The notes under the pieces were generated by a model. That model worked only from the letters and a program-made list of their open reading frames with translations, did not search any database and was not told the origin of the DNA. The translations under genes and the position numbers were made by a program. Positions 38,201 to 50,962 of a DNA stretch of 64,000 nt are shown piece after piece; the first letter of the stretch is position 1; the number at the start of each line of letters is the position of its first letter. This DNA is from Fratercula arctica (lineage: Eukaryota > Chordata > Aves > Charadriiformes > Alcidae). The stretch is taken from the NCBI GenBank assembly GCA_947846985.1, contig CANTUZ010000001.1:33938727-34002726 (forward strand), written 5' to 3'.

Positions 38201-39149
38201 AGAGAGCTTCCAAACTATTGTGGAAATTCTGCATTTCTCCCAGTTTACAATAACTGGTGCTTGGGACTGTCTCACACGTGGCACCTGAGAAATGTTTTTA
38301 GCCTTCCGTTTTCATTCATAGACTTTCTCCACCACATGCATTCTCTCTTCATTATTATTATTCCTCTCGTTACTCTAATAGCCACTTCAGCGCATACCTA
38401 TAAGAGACAGGATGCTTTTAAACATTTCCCTGGAGTTTGGGGTTTCACAAGGGGGAAATTACTTATGCACTGGCAGAAATCTGTCTATTTTCTAAACGAA
38501 GAGCTTTAGGAAGAAAGAAATCACAATGAGAAGAAAGCCTTGGGGAAAAACATGTTACTGGAGCAGGAGCAGAGCTGTGGAGGGACAATCCACCAGCCCC
38601 TTCATCGCCCTCCCACCAGTTTGATTTCCCCTTCTCAGTTTTTTCCCTCCCAGAGTCAGCACCTCCTGCTTGTTCTGCTGGCAGGGATAACCACCTCAAC
38701 ACATCCTTCTGAGTGGCATCAGGGGCTAACGGGGCTGAAGTTTGTTTTCCCTTGTGGACTTCATTCAGAGACGTCTGGGTGGGGTGTGTTTGTCATCCCA
38801 CCCCTTTGGCCACCCGGACCTGCTGCTGAAGTTGTAACAGGCTACCCCGAGAAGTCAGCAGAAAAATGACGTGAAAGCACAGATGGCTGCAAGCGTCGAT
38901 TTCTTAAACTGCTGCTAACCTTCAGTAAAGACCTCTGCCAGTGCCCCTAGCTGAGGGCATGTACTAATACATTCCCTTAAAGAGATTGCTGAACCAGATT
39001 TAAGGCATTCTAGCTTTCCATGGATGGTTTCATAAAAATACCTTTGGAAAGAGTCATTCACTCCAATCTCTTGGCCCAAGGCAGCACCAACTGTATCCAA
39101 ACCATCCTCAACAGGCATTGCCTGCTCAAACCCTGATGAGCAGGACTTT
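35216..39149. other. Non-coding interval
   Basis: No gene or named repeat recognised. It contains the G13 run at 37.65 kb. Open frames of up to about 110 codons have no protein-like pattern. Confidence 0.6.
37647..37659 (+). repeat. G13 homopolymer
   Basis: Uninterrupted G run in non-coding DNA, length uncertain for the same technical reason. Confidence 0.9.
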
Positions 39150-39445
39150 GTATCCTTCCTAGGATGTAGTTAGTGAACGACCTAAATCTGCCATGCTGCA
39201 ATTTTCATTCGTCCCCTATGAATACAGGTAACCTAATCCGTGCCTCTTCAGTGATAACTTTTGGTGCGTTTGGAGGCTGTTGTCACACATTTCTACCCTA
39301 AACCAGCCCAATTTCTTTCTCATCATTGACCTCTCAGCTCACACTTCCAAAGGTGTTGCCTGTGCCTCGCTTGACATGCAGCGCCCATTGGGCACCGTGC
39401 TCCAGCTGAGGCCTCATCTTAAATAACATCACCCTGGGTTTGTGT
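39150..39445 (-). mobile_element. Old, degenerate CR1 fragment
   Basis: The block containing GCCCATTGGGCACCGTGCTC and CAGCTGAGGCCTCATC matches, with many changes, the CR1 ORF2 region that on this strand normally reads like GCCCAGAACTGGACACAG and GAGGCCTCACCAG. Flanking text on the left is consistent but weaker, so the left edge is approximate. Confidence 0.5.
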
Positions 39446-39458
39446 AGGTGTGATGAAC

Positions 39459-39870
39459 ATAGAATCATGGAATTGCCTAGGTTGGAAGGGACCTTTCAGA
39501 TCATCTAGTCCAACCATCAACCTAACTCTGACAAAAACCATCACTAATCTAAACTATATCTCTAAGCACTATGTCTACCCATCTTTTAAATACCTCCAGG
39601 AATGGTGCCTCAACCACTTCCTTGGGCAGCCTGTTCCAATGCTTAATAACCCTTTCAGTGGAAAAAGTTTTCCTAATATCCAATCTAAACCTCCCCTGGC
39701 GCAACTTGAGGACATTTCCTCTTCTCCCATTGCTTGTTACTTGGGAGAAGAGACCAATACCCATCTTTCTACAACCTCCTCGGCTGATCATCCTGACCAC
39801 TAATGAGGATATTGAAACATCCTTCCAGCTTGTATGTGAAGCAGGGCTTCCTCCTGATGGCATGTCATCG
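39459..39870 (-). mobile_element. CR1 LINE 3' fragment
   Basis: A clear 3' end in reverse complement (TAGAATCATGGAATTGCCTA, GGTTGGAAGGGACCTTTCAG) is followed by ORF2 C-terminal sequence. The minus strand reads [19 protein letters not shown]. The subfamily is the same as, or close to, the 34.9 kb copy (both have CAACC and then ATC/ATAC rather than C-rich spacer). It directly abuts the older fragment at its left. Confidence 0.9.
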
Positions 39871-40521
39871 GTTCTGTGAGCTCCCAGGAATATTTCATCT
39901 GAAACGTGGTTTCCTAGGAAAATGGCACATCAGTATCAAATACATAGTAAATTTAGTAAATCGATGTACATGGCATCTACTCCATCCACAGGCCTGATTT
40001 GTTTGACGTTATTTGTCCTTGAAAAACATGTATTTGTTACACCCCTCCCTGTTATCTTCTAAGTACTTACAAAAGGTTTATTGTTATTTTGGGGAGATTT
40101 GAAGTTTATGTGATGGATCAGTAATTCCTGAGTTCCTCCTTTTTCTCCTTTTTTAAAGTCTCACTTCATAGTACAAGAACTGAAGTGATTAAACACAGGA
40201 TGTGTCCTCACCTCACTTTTACATATGAGCCAAATACCTCTGATGGAGTTCTGCATTTGTTGTTACAGACTTTGGGAAGCCTGGCACAAACTTAACTATC
40301 TGCTTCTTTGAATTAATTCAGACCTTGCAGATGCAAATTTTTGAAAAACATTTATTCTAGAAGAGAAAGAGAAACAAATGGTAAAGTATAAGGGTTACTA
40401 ATGTGATACTTCAAAATCACATACAAATTAATAAATGTATTCCTTCTGAAATGCTTAGAACGGAAGTAAAAGTTTTATTTAAACAATCTCTAAACCACTA
40501 AAGGTTTAAAATGGCAAAATT

Positions 40522-40536
40522 GGGGGGGGGGGGGGG
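40522..40536 (+). repeat. G15 homopolymer
   Basis: Uninterrupted G run, the longest in the window, between CR1 copies and not part of one. Confidence 0.9.
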
Positions 40537-41021
40537 AAGCTTTGCCTCTGTCCTTATGCTTAAAAAGAAGAAAACAGGTGGCAAAATTATTTATATGAAA
40601 AATGGAAAGAATTTAGCCCACCCAACAACTTGGCGCTGAGATGGAGCCATTGCTTTTATCTTTTTATGTGTCCTACTAAGCACAATATTTGGGAGCTTTC
40701 CAATTACAGCAAATCAATATGTAAAATTCCTGCTTTGGTCAGTTTTCTCCTTGAAGTCTATCATGGTAGGTGTTCAAATAAAAATCAAAACAGATCTTTT
40801 TTCCAAAAAAAACCACCCCCCTTAATAGAGGAAAGAGACAGACTTATCCCAGTGGAGTTTTTATTGCTTGCACAAGTGAAAGGAAGAAGCAACAAGATGT
40901 ATGTGACGTGGTGGGGGAGTATAAATGCAGTCGTGTGGTCATCCTGAAAAAGTAAGGTGGACTCGTGGCCGTGGTCCTGATCTTCTTTGAAGATGACCTA
41001 GAGAATACTGTTGTCATAGCA

Positions 41022-41049
41022 AAAAAAAAAAAATTAAAAAAAAAAAAAT
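41022..41049 (+). repeat. A-rich run, A13-TT-A13 type
   Basis: Two A runs separated by a TT. Short frames crossing it give Lys-rich peptides and are not genes. Confidence 0.9.
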
Positions 41050-42155
41050 TAGTTTTTACAAGAGTTGGTGGATGTAGTGCTGAAAACTGCAGAGTATTCT
41101 TGTGGCCAGGCCAGCGAGGTATATGCTTACTTTTAAGCACGCAGTTTGTCCCATTTATTTTCACTCCCAGCACATGCTGGAAGCACGTACCCTCAGCAGG
41201 GAGCCTTGCAAATTGACAGATTTGAGAAGAGAAATATTTGATCTATAGAGAAAGCATGAAGGGAAGGGAGAGAGATGGCTATGAGAAACAGCAGAGAGTG
41301 AAGGATGTGTCTGTTTACTTTTCTAAGATGATACGTTTTTCTGACAGTAGCAAATAAAATGTCAGGAACTCCACAAATACCAACATTAAGTAAAACTGAT
41401 GCTTTTAGTAATTGAGCCAAGTATAACAAGATTAAACTAATTCTTGCTATAATTCCTGTGATTTAAATTCAGTTTTCTCAGGGATAAATTGCTCCGCAAA
41501 GTTTTTCATAGAGTCTATTAACTTACTTAATGTGGAGTTGAAATTCTGGCATTGCTCTAATAGTGTTCCCACATTACTTTTAAGGGATCCCATCAGATGG
41601 TTTGCATAGCTATTTTTACTTTTTAATATAGAGAGGATGGCATGTGATTTACCAGAAAAGAATAAATACATTTTTGCTACTTTAACCTTGTTTAAGTTGT
41701 ATTCCTAATTTAAAGAAAGAGTCTTAATCCATGAAACAGCCATAGCGTGTGGGAGAGCTCCAAATTAACATCGGCTAGATACAGCCAAGGCTAGTTTAGA
41801 TAAATGAGAAAGTAAATAAAAGGGACATTTCTATGTATCAGATTAATAAAGCTGAAATATACAGGGGTGAAGATCATAAATACTTTTATTGAAGACTCAT
41901 GTTAAAAATAATATGTTCTTAAGTTGACTGTCATCTTGTCATTTATTGCGGAAGTCACATGTGAACAATGTTGATCTTTGTTTGTAGGGAGAAATATTTT
42001 ATTGTCTTACTGAAGACTTGCACCGTTAAAGTTTTCATATTATTAGTACTACAACGAGGTGTAATGAACAAGTATGTATTGCTACTAGGGCTTACGGGCA
42101 CTAAGTACTTTAATAGAATTTACCAGTCTGCATTACTGCTGTCAAATAAAAGCAT

Positions 42156-42247
42156 ATCATAGAATAGTTTGGGTTGGAAGTGACCTTTAAAGGTCATCTA
42201 GTCCAACCTCCCCTGCAATGAGCAGGGACATCTTCAACTAGATCAGG
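42156..42247 (-). mobile_element. CR1 LINE, very short 3' fragment
   Basis: About 92 bp: TCATAGAATAGTTTGGGTTG, then GACCTTTAAAGGTCATCTAG, ending after CTTCAACTAGATCAGG. The 3' tail is nearly the same as that of the 60.3 kb copy, so both belong to one subfamily. Extreme 5' truncation is common for CR1. Confidence 0.9.
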
Positions 42248-42834
42248 CACGTATACTTCTCTGTCCTCCTTGGTATTTTAGGATCAAGCAAATTCTAAGA
42301 AATTTGGTTGGTCCTAAGAATCACGGGGAGGTGAAGTAAGACCCATCAGATTTTTCCTACAATAACGGAAATCTTTCATCGCAGGATGGAAGAAGGAGCG
42401 TGCCTGCTGGTGGGTCCTGCCAGCCCTGTGCACAGAGGGGGCACAGGATGGTGGGGAAGGCGTGTTTGGCCTCCCTGTTTGCTGGGAGTGTGGTAGAGCT
42501 GGGATGCTGCGCAGGGTGGGAGATAGGTCTGTTTGCTTGTGGCACCGTGAACGGATCCGCCGGGCTGTGAAATATCTGAAGGGCTAATTCTTCCCTCGCC
42601 AGGAAGGGTGGAGCAAGGCAACGGTGACTAGCAAACACATTTTTGGCCAGATAAATAGCAAAAGGGTAAATTAAGGACAAAGTTTGGAGATGCTTTTTGC
42701 TTTATGTTTTGCTGCAGTCATACCGTGTGGGAACAGGGATATCATTTATAACCAAGCTTTTTTCCCGCGTGAGGTTTGTGAAACTTAGAGGGGGTTTCAT
42801 GTTTGTGACCTGTGGGTGAAGCTATACCAGGAGG

Positions 42835-43775
42835 AAAAGGTTTGTGGTTCGAATGGAAAAGTACCAACCTGATGAACCTAAAAGGGACTGAGCGGTTCCT
42901 GGTCAACCAGATTTATTGGGCATCAGTTTCTAAGATGAAAGCATCTGAATCCCATGGAAACAAGTAGAGAAGGAATCAGAGACAGGCAGCCTTTAAGTGG
43001 TAATATTTGCAGATGTCATGAAGACTGAGGGGATAATAAATCAAGAAAAGGGCAAGTCATTGAAATAAATTATTTGGATTGACTGGTGAGATGAACATAA
43101 GCAAATATATTTCTAAACAGCTGTGCACTTAAAAACAAAGTCTGTATGACATCTTTATTTCTTTAGGGGATGCCTTGATTTTGAAAGGTCTTAGGGGTCA
43201 TGGTGATTAATCAGCTGTGTAAGATCTACAGCCAGAATCAAACAGTAAATTGGATTTAGGAGTAGAATTGGATCTATGAACAGAAGAATTTCTGATACTT
43301 GCAAGTGAGTGATATTGCCTCTGTGCCTGGTACTGAGGTACACGCAGCAGCGGTCTGGCATCTGATGCTGTTGTCTGCAGTCCAAGACGGAAGATTATTG
43401 CTTAGGAAGAGTGCAAGGAAGAGCCTGCAAAGCACCTGAAAGACCACAAAATATTCTTTATAGTTAAAGACTCAAGGAGTTTGTTCTGATTAACAAGAGA
43501 AGTTGAGAGACAACTTAATCAAAGCTTGGAGGTCCCAAAATAGGAAGGAGGTCAAAGAGGTTCTTCCCTCTACAAATAAGCTATTAGAAACTCTATCTAT
43601 CTACCATAAGTTTAAAATTAGGGCTAGAAAAAGAGACAGATTTTAAAGCAAGGATAAATTAATCATTGGAATAACATGCCAAGGTTTATGGTTCAAAATT
43701 TTTAAACAAAAGACTGGGTATTGTTTTAAAAGAAGTTCTCGTGCAAACTCAGGTGTATCTTATGACTCGTTCAAT
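42835..43775 (+). mobile_element. Ancient CR1 LINE remnant, plus orientation
   Basis: Degraded ORF2 landmarks appear in the right order: ATATTTGCAGATG (the FADD region), GAAAGGTCTTAGGGGTCATG (KDLGV block), GAGACAACTTAATCAAAG (RGDLI block), then TTAATCATTGGAATAACATG and CCAAGG (NHWN..P block) and a run resembling the old-CR1 tail. Wording such as ATTAATCATTGGAATAA matches the deeply diverged amniote CR1 type rather than the young avian copies nearby. No open frame survives. Edges are approximate. Confidence 0.7.
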
Positions 43776-46757
43776 AGAGAACTAAATAACCAACCACCAC
43801 TATTATATGCATGTAAAATCTTCTATAGTATATATAGTGTATAACCTCTACTGGTTAGATAATCACCAGGGAATCTTCTGAGTTTATAATCATGGAAATA
43901 TGATACACCTCCTGTAGGCTGGAAAAAAAAATATATTTTATTAGAGCAAATAGGGGCATACAAATATCCTTATCCTGCACCAAAAGCAATATTTTTTGCT
44001 ATTAGAGGAGGTCTGGGTCACTATAAAAAACAGAGCATTAAGAATCCTACAGCTGAGGCACGTTTTCTGCATCTTCCATCTTCTGCTCCGGATGACATCC
44101 TAGATGATAATGACTGAAGCTGTCCATTTATTAGAAATGACAGCTTCCACTGATGAGGATGTTTGTAATTCTAAGCAAAGAGCAGATGCTAAGATGAAAT
44201 GTCTTTAATTTTCTAACCACAGAGTTGTTGCTTTGGTAGACTACTGAGACAGCGGTTCTGTGATCATTTAATACCAGCTCTATGCGGTTGTACGTCATGT
44301 AGCAGTACAAATTTGATCAAACTCAGGCAAGAGCATATGATTCCATTTAGGTTGGTTTAGCCAGAGCACAGCACGCAGTGTTTACATTCACTTTGTAATT
44401 TTATGTTGATTTTATGCTGGCTGCAGGAAGACAGCATGAAGTTAGAGTTGCCTAGAGAGAGAATACTTGCTCTACGTTAAATCTGCTAGGACAAAATTCT
44501 CTCTTCAATATATTAACAAATCTGAATCAGCGGAGTGACTGTACCAGTATACTGTGTTCTTATGATTACAGTGGCTTTGGGATCTGACACTAACTGCCCC
44601 AAAAAACAGATTCACTGTATTGTCAAACCACAGCTTGAGAGCCAAGCTGAACTGAGAGTTAAAACGGAGACACTGAAGTGTAATCTCATTGTGCCTGCTG
44701 TCCAACCGCAAACGGTAGTACTGCCAGGACCTGGGCTACCTTTGGAATTGCCAGTGATTCCTGAAAAGAAAAAAACAAGCAAACAAAAGTCTCCAGCCAA
44801 AACAGGAACACTTTCAGAAAAACAGCCGGAGGTATGGACAGTTTACTTTGAACTTCCTGCTTCAAAGTCAAGTTGTGTCTTTTCAGATGTAGAGCATTAT
44901 TTGGAAGAGGTTAAATTCCCTCACATTTGACCTACATTGAGTTCTGGGGTTTGGGAGGGTGCTGTGTGAGCTGCCAATTAAAGATGGTAGTAGTCGTAGT
45001 AAACGAATGACCTGCAAGAATTAATAACTTCTTTGTCAACTGGCTGAACAATTTTAGAAACCATAAAGGTGAGTGGGTTGGAGGTTGGCCACAATGATTG
45101 TATTATTTTTCAAAGCCGGAAGGAGGCACGGTGACAAAGATGCACTTTGAAATTAGCTTGGGAGGGAATATTTCATAAAACCCAGCAATATAGGCATTAG
45201 TATGGTCAGTATAGGAGTGAATTCTGGTGGACTGATTTTTTAGGATGAATGCCTCAGGCAGTCTGGAATTACAATATCAGAATTTACAGTGCAGGTAGAA
45301 TGAGAAACAAGGACTTCAAGAAGTCTGGCCAGATAGTGAGTGCAATCTTTGTGGTGGAAATCTGGAATGAGATCACTGATCTTCATGGCGGTAGATGAAC
45401 TTGCCCCTGTGAAAGCTAGATCAGGTTTTACGTCATTACTCTACATTCTGAAAATTAATTTTAAAAACATGTTTCAGGGCATGTAACAGTCTCAGACAGG
45501 GGAGTGTCACCTTCTGATCTACTGAATTTCACACAACTTTTATTATGTGAATCCACAAAGGGGTTCAGAAAGATGAAAGTCTTTATGATGAGGCATTAAC
45601 TTCCATGTAGCTAGAACAGTTGCATGACAAGTCCTCAAAGTACAAAATTCACATTACTGGGTAGTTTTTGGAGTATTATTTTGAAGACCCTTAATAAAAA
45701 TATGTAGTAGGTCTGATGGTTTTTTTCTTCTTTTACGAAGACATCCAAGGGCTCCTATTCTCATGTAGTTTCAGAATGCAGAGTCTCTCATACAGTCATA
45801 CAGTACATAGAATACATCTCGCCTATTTTTTTCTTTTTTGGCTTATTTTCATCCCACATTGAGAAAATACATAGCGAAAAATCCTTCAGGATGCTTTCCA
45901 GGGAATACCACCCATGTGTCCCTCAAGAGACTCTTCTTTAACATTCCTTAACCCACATGGTATTCAATGTTTCCAGTCACAGACTATGCCTCCATAAAGA
46001 AGCTGCATAAATTCCTAATCTGAGCTGTGCATTCCACACGGTGGAATAATTGCCTTAAAAGAATGTTGAGGCTACAAAATGAAGCAGTCATAGAGGTAAG
46101 AAATGCCAAAATTCAGGAGTCTGTGCAAATTAAATATGGTCCTGTTGTGCAAATGCCCAGTCTGAGCCAGTCTCTCATTATGGACTATTTTCCCCTCTTG
46201 ATTCATTCCTACTACAGGTACTTGGTATTCACTGGGTGGGAAACTAATTGATATTTCTTTTTATTCTTCATTTGTAGTAACCCTTCTTAGTGGCTTGACA
46301 CATTACCTTTTACTTCCTGTCCGTATGGACTAAAAGTAGAGAAGTCAGTCAGCGTGAACGTGGCTTAGTTGATGAATCATGTTGACTCTCATCCTCTCTG
46401 CGTACCTCCCCTCTCTGGTGTGGCAAAGCTGTGTTGAGATCTTCACGGGACACACAAAATAACTCATCTGTATTTTAAGGAATTTCCCTACTGTGTTTCC
46501 AAACACCTCCTTTCAAACAACAAGGCCCTGGCATCCCTAACAGTGGAAAGCATTATGCAAGCCAAATTAGAGATGCTACCAGCTCTTTTTCCACCTCACA
46601 TAGCATCACTCTCACAACTGCCACAGGATGGAAAATTTGATCCATACATCAGCAGTGTCTGTTCATGAGCCATACATGTTTGAATTTCTGGGTGGAGTTA
46701 TTTCCTTGGAGGAAGTACAAAATCCTGCTTCCCGATGCACCAAAGCTCTTCAGTGAG
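43776..46757. other. Interval with weak coding-like traces
   Basis: It holds the unassigned open frame at 44562-44930. About 0.4 kb upstream are two short open stretches of ordinary composition, one including LHLPSSAPDDILDDND near 44.07-44.12 kb and one including ASTDEDVCNSKQRADAKMK near 44.15-44.21 kb. Both end in stops. No splice structure joins them convincingly. Confidence 0.4.
44562..44930 (+). other. Unassigned open frame of 122 codons with protein-like composition
   Basis: The ATG at 44562 opens a frame to the stop at 44930 in an A+T-rich region. It includes QSPAK-like basic runs (PEKKKTSKQKSPAK), a Pro/Leu/Val stretch (VVLPGPGLPLELPVIP) and an acidic, hydrophobic end (FSDVEHYLEEVKFPHI). 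I recognise no family, domain, signal peptide or membrane segment. An AG just downstream of a pyrimidine-poor stretch (near 44570) is only a weak acceptor. An unannotated exon, a decayed retrogene and chance are all possible. An open frame of this length is not rare in 64 kb of six frames. Confidence 0.2.
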
Positions 46758-47115
46758 TATAGAATCACAGAATCATAGAGTTGTCAGGGTTGGAAGGGAC
46801 CTTAAAGATCATCTAGTTCCAACCCCCCTGCCATGGGCAGGGACACCTCCCCCTAGATCAGGTTGCTCAGAGCCCCGTCCAGCCTGGCCTTAAAAACTTC
46901 CAGGGATGGGGCTTCCACCACCTCTCTGGGCAACCTGGGCCAGTGTCTCACCACCCTCATGGCGAAGAACTTCTTCCTAACATCCAGTCTGAATTGTCCC
47001 ATCTCTAGTTTTAATCCATTCCCTCTAGTCCTACCATTACCTGACATCCTAAAAAATCCCTCACCAGCTTTCTTGCAGGCCCCCTTAAGACACTGGTAGG
47101 CCACTATTTCTCCTT
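46758..47115 (-). mobile_element. CR1 LINE 3' fragment
   Basis: It starts with TATAGAATCACAGAATCATA and GGTTGGAAGGGACCTTAAAG, then CCCCCCTGCCATGGGCAGGG and ORF2 C-terminal coding. The minus strand reads [20 protein letters not shown], with the end of ORF2 near 46853. It is 5'-truncated at about 47115. The surrounding DNA is unrelated. Confidence 0.93.
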
Positions 47116-50100
47116 CCATCATCCTTCTTGGTTTCAGAGAACCGAATCCTATAGTGTGGGTCCCAGGGAGAAGCAGACTTTCATCCAAATGCCAGGTTTG
47201 CATTTTTTCCATGAGCAGGCACCTATCAGTACCAGGCTGCAGAGAAAAATCCCACCAATCAAACCCTTTGAACAGGGAAGAAAATACATTCTGCTTGAGA
47301 AATTGTTGGAATACCAGATGTCTAAAGGGGTGCAAAGCATTGCTGCTGCAATTAACGATGCAATGATTAATGGTTCCAAGTATTTGCGATACAGTTAACC
47401 CCTTTCATCAACTCATCTAGGTGTATAAATAGAAATTGTAGTATTTGACTTCTTCCTAAAAGCTACACAAATAGCCTATTTTCCACTGGGTTACAACAAC
47501 AGATTCAGGGACAAATATGACACTGAGATGCATAACTTTGCAGAACCTCCCTTACCGTTAAAGCAGGCAAAAAAAAATCCCCGCTAGATTAATGGGGAAA
47601 AAAATAGCACCATAGCTCCGAGCAGCCCTCAGGCACCCTGCTCCAGTTGTAGAAATCTTTCTGTTTGGCCTCTGGAAGGGTGGAGAAGCCCTTCCTCACA
47701 TATTCCAGGGGGAAGTGAAGAAGATGAGCCCTACCAGCCTTCTATAAGTCCAATGCCTTTGAGAGAGGGGAGGCTTCTCAGAGCAGGGAAGGAGAGCTGC
47801 CAGCTTTGCCTTGAGCCAGTGTCTTCTACCTAAAGTTACCAAATGGGTCTTCAAACAGGGCTGTGCAGAAGCTCTACGATTTTTTTTTTTTTTTTTTTTT
47901 ACTATTTCCATAAGCTGGTTGTTTACCATGAGATCAAACCCGTTGCTAACTTGCATCTTACTGTCTCAGATATGACTCCTTTGAAGTGGACCCATCTAAA
48001 AAGGTTATCCACACGTGTCTGTAGCCTCCACTTTCTTGGGGAGCCTTAGTAATCTGCAGTTAGAGGGATAAGATCGGCTCCCTCTGAGATCCTGGGGAAA
48101 AAGCATGCACAGCCTGCCTAGCGCTGATATCAATTTTACACGTTGAATCGTTGAAGCTGAGGAAGCTGCAGCTGCCAAAAAAAATGGGAACATTTTTAAC
48201 TTAAGGCACCACACAGACCCCGGCAAATTCTTGTTTAGCAGATGAAATGAGGACAAACAGCAAGAGAGAGGTACTTCATCACTGATTTTATCAGCAAACT
48301 TTCCCTCAAGGGTGTAGAAGGGAGAAGCCCAAGACCTCAGTCGCCCTTTCAAAGCTGGTTCACACCATAGGTATGCATGAGAAGATCAGTCCCGTTACAC
48401 CAACCCCTGTTTTGCCGTAGGAAGGCAGACATAAGCATTCTTCACCTTCTGTACTTGAGCAGAGTGGCATTTCCCTTCATACTTCCTTCTGCTTCCACAT
48501 AGACGGTGGCTTTGAATACCCAGGAGCAAAGTCTGTGCCCAAGTCGGTGAGAGTTATCACACGGGACTGGGACTACAATGTCAAACCGGCCAAGGCACGC
48601 TGTTATTCAGCTGTGTTTCCCTTATCGGAAGGGAAGGGGAAGGAATAAGGAGAGGTATGTTGGTGGAACCGAGCAGCAGGAAGGAGATGACATTTCAAAG
48701 GAGGGAAAATGCAAATGGGAATCTAATGAAGGTTAGTTGTAGGGAATGGAAGACGGGAGCATATGTATCCAACAGCCATACATATGTTACAGGTGGTGTC
48801 GTGCTCTACGTGCCTCTGCATAGCCTTCCCATCGGCAAAGAAGTGAAAAGAGTCTATAGGTTTCTTTTTCACATACAGCTTTCTAATTCATTCAACCATG
48901 CCAATTACACATGCCTTTCCACCTCAAGTAAGCAAGTGGGTATGAAAAGACAGAAATAAATGAGAATATAAGAAGGACACACTCTTTCACGCTCTTAAAA
49001 TCGTCAGACTAAATGTATCATTTCTGCAGCTCTGTGGAAGGCAATGAAGCTGAAATTAGCTCTTCATGCATGGATTACGGTATTGCATAGTGATTTTTAG
49101 GCATCCATAAAATGCAGTATAAATAGTTTATGCTCAGTCCTAAGGGTGAGGTGTTTCATTTGTTTACTTCTGTTAGATCATGGTTATTCTGCAAGCTCAA
49201 GGAAATATCTGATTGAAAATTTTAGCGCAAATGAGAGAAATCTTTTGAAAAAAGGGTGGAAGAGAGCTGCAGAGTGATAAAATGAAAGTCAAAAAGGACC
49301 TCCATTTGAAGCAAGCTGGAAAAATAGTTCAGAAAAATACAGTAGAAGTGTGTAAGCCCAGAAGCAAAGTCATTATACCCATTTGTATTTGTTCAAGACA
49401 GAAGAAAATTAGAGACATGAAAGGCAGCAGAGGCATCATGCCAGACAACTTTCTGATGGATAATGGCCAATCCAAACTTGTTATTTTGTGCTCTTTCTTT
49501 GCCCATGCCTAGCATCCATCCATTAGGTTTTGCTGTACGTCACTTCCACATCTTGAACACAACCTCAGATGGACTCAATTCTTAGATTTTCTTCCTGAAG
49601 GAATAAAAAGTTCATTGAGGTGGAGGAGAATTGGAAGCCAGTAACCTTTAATATAGAACAGACTCCAAATTCAGGTCATTTCATAAAAAGTAATAAAAAA
49701 AAATTGAGAAATCGTATTAGCAGGATAGAAACATAAACACTGAACACAATAATAACTGATCTAAATTAAACGCAAGTACATAAGGAGGCTAAACCTTTCA
49801 GTCACAATCTGTTGTGTTAGTGCACAGATACACAGACTAGTGAATTCTGTTGTTTCTGGTTCTTAAGGAATAAATGTCACTTTGTGTCCCCTGACTGCAT
49901 CTGAAGTCAATAAATCCATCTGCTGCCTTTCACGCATGCAGAATCCATTTACAGCCCCTCCGAGCCACGTTCATTGGCCAGCTTGATATAATTAAATGGT
50001 CTGCATGACACATTCAGATCCTTGAATTTAAGCTATTGATTTAAGTACGTATATTGCAGTCTCTCCCAGCTACAGGAGGAAAGGGGAGCACAAATAGCAA

Positions 50101-50867
50101 CAGTCCTAAGGTGCGTCACTTGCCATAATAGGTTGTCAAATGTGATGTTAAGATATTTGACAAATAATAAGTAAAGATAGCAGCTAATTTCAACAAGTGC
50201 AGTCTATTTTAATTTGTTTTCATAAAATCCTCTCTTGGTGTTCTTGATAGTGCCTCTGTAGACCGAGGGGAGTATGGAGAATAATGTATATCTCCTTCCA
50301 TTAAATGAATATAACCCCTTTATTCAATGGCAATATGTTAACTTGTCAAAACTCATCAACTTCATGCTACACAATAAAACATTCCTTAATGCAACACGGT
50401 GCTATGTGTTACCTACCTCACCTAGAAGGAAAATTCCACATAAACTATTTTGTACCATCTGTTGCTTTGCCTAAGCAAGTTTTCCCCTTAGAAAAGAACC
50501 CCTGTGAGATGTTAATTAACATCTTGTTTGGAAGAAGTCTGAATAAACCTCTTGCATCAAACCAGACTTGACATACTAAATTATTTTTTATCCTTCCCTG
50601 TCTAGATATTTCTTTTGACCCAAAGCATATTTTCACTTTTTTTTCAGAGAAACTCAAATTTCATTCCAATCTGGGGAGAAATGCAAGCCAACCAGCTGTC
50701 AATAAAGATTGTCTCATCTTATTAAAGACTAAAATCAAACAGAATTAGTGGTCTTCAATATTACTCCCACAAATACGATGGCTGCTTTGCATCAGTTTAT
50801 GTGGACATTCTTTTTTTGAGTAACACCACTGCTAAAATACCTACCCAACTCCACTCCTGACTTGCTG
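47116..50867. other. Non-coding interval
   Basis: No gene, RNA or named repeat recognised other than the T21 run at 47.88 kb. Confidence 0.6.
47880..47900 (+). repeat. T21 homopolymer
   Basis: Uninterrupted T run. No retrogene was recognised on the right, where a minus-strand poly-A tail would place it. Confidence 0.95.
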
Positions 50868-50935
50868 AATCACAGAATGGTTCGGGTGGAAGGGACCTTA
50901 AAGATCATCTAATTCCAACCCCCCTCATTATTTCA
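50868..50935 (-). mobile_element. CR1 LINE, very short 3' fragment
   Basis: About 68 bp beginning GAATCACAGAATGGTTCGGG, then GAAGGGACCTTAAAGATCAT, and stopping just after the C-rich block. It lies less than 30 bp from a second CR1 in the same direction. Confidence 0.85.
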
Positions 50936-50962
50936 AGCATAGCATAAAATCTATTCAGTATT

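Larger units (their letters stand above)
39871..42155. other. Non-coding interval
   Basis: It holds the G15 run at 40.52 kb and the A-rich run at 41.02 kb. No gene or other named repeat was recognised. Open frames here are short and lack protein-like patterns. Confidence 0.6.

Noticed and set aside
42840..42860. tRNA B-box-like GGTTCGAATGG
   Set aside because: No matching A box, cloverleaf or terminator nearby. It lies at the start of the ancient CR1 remnant.
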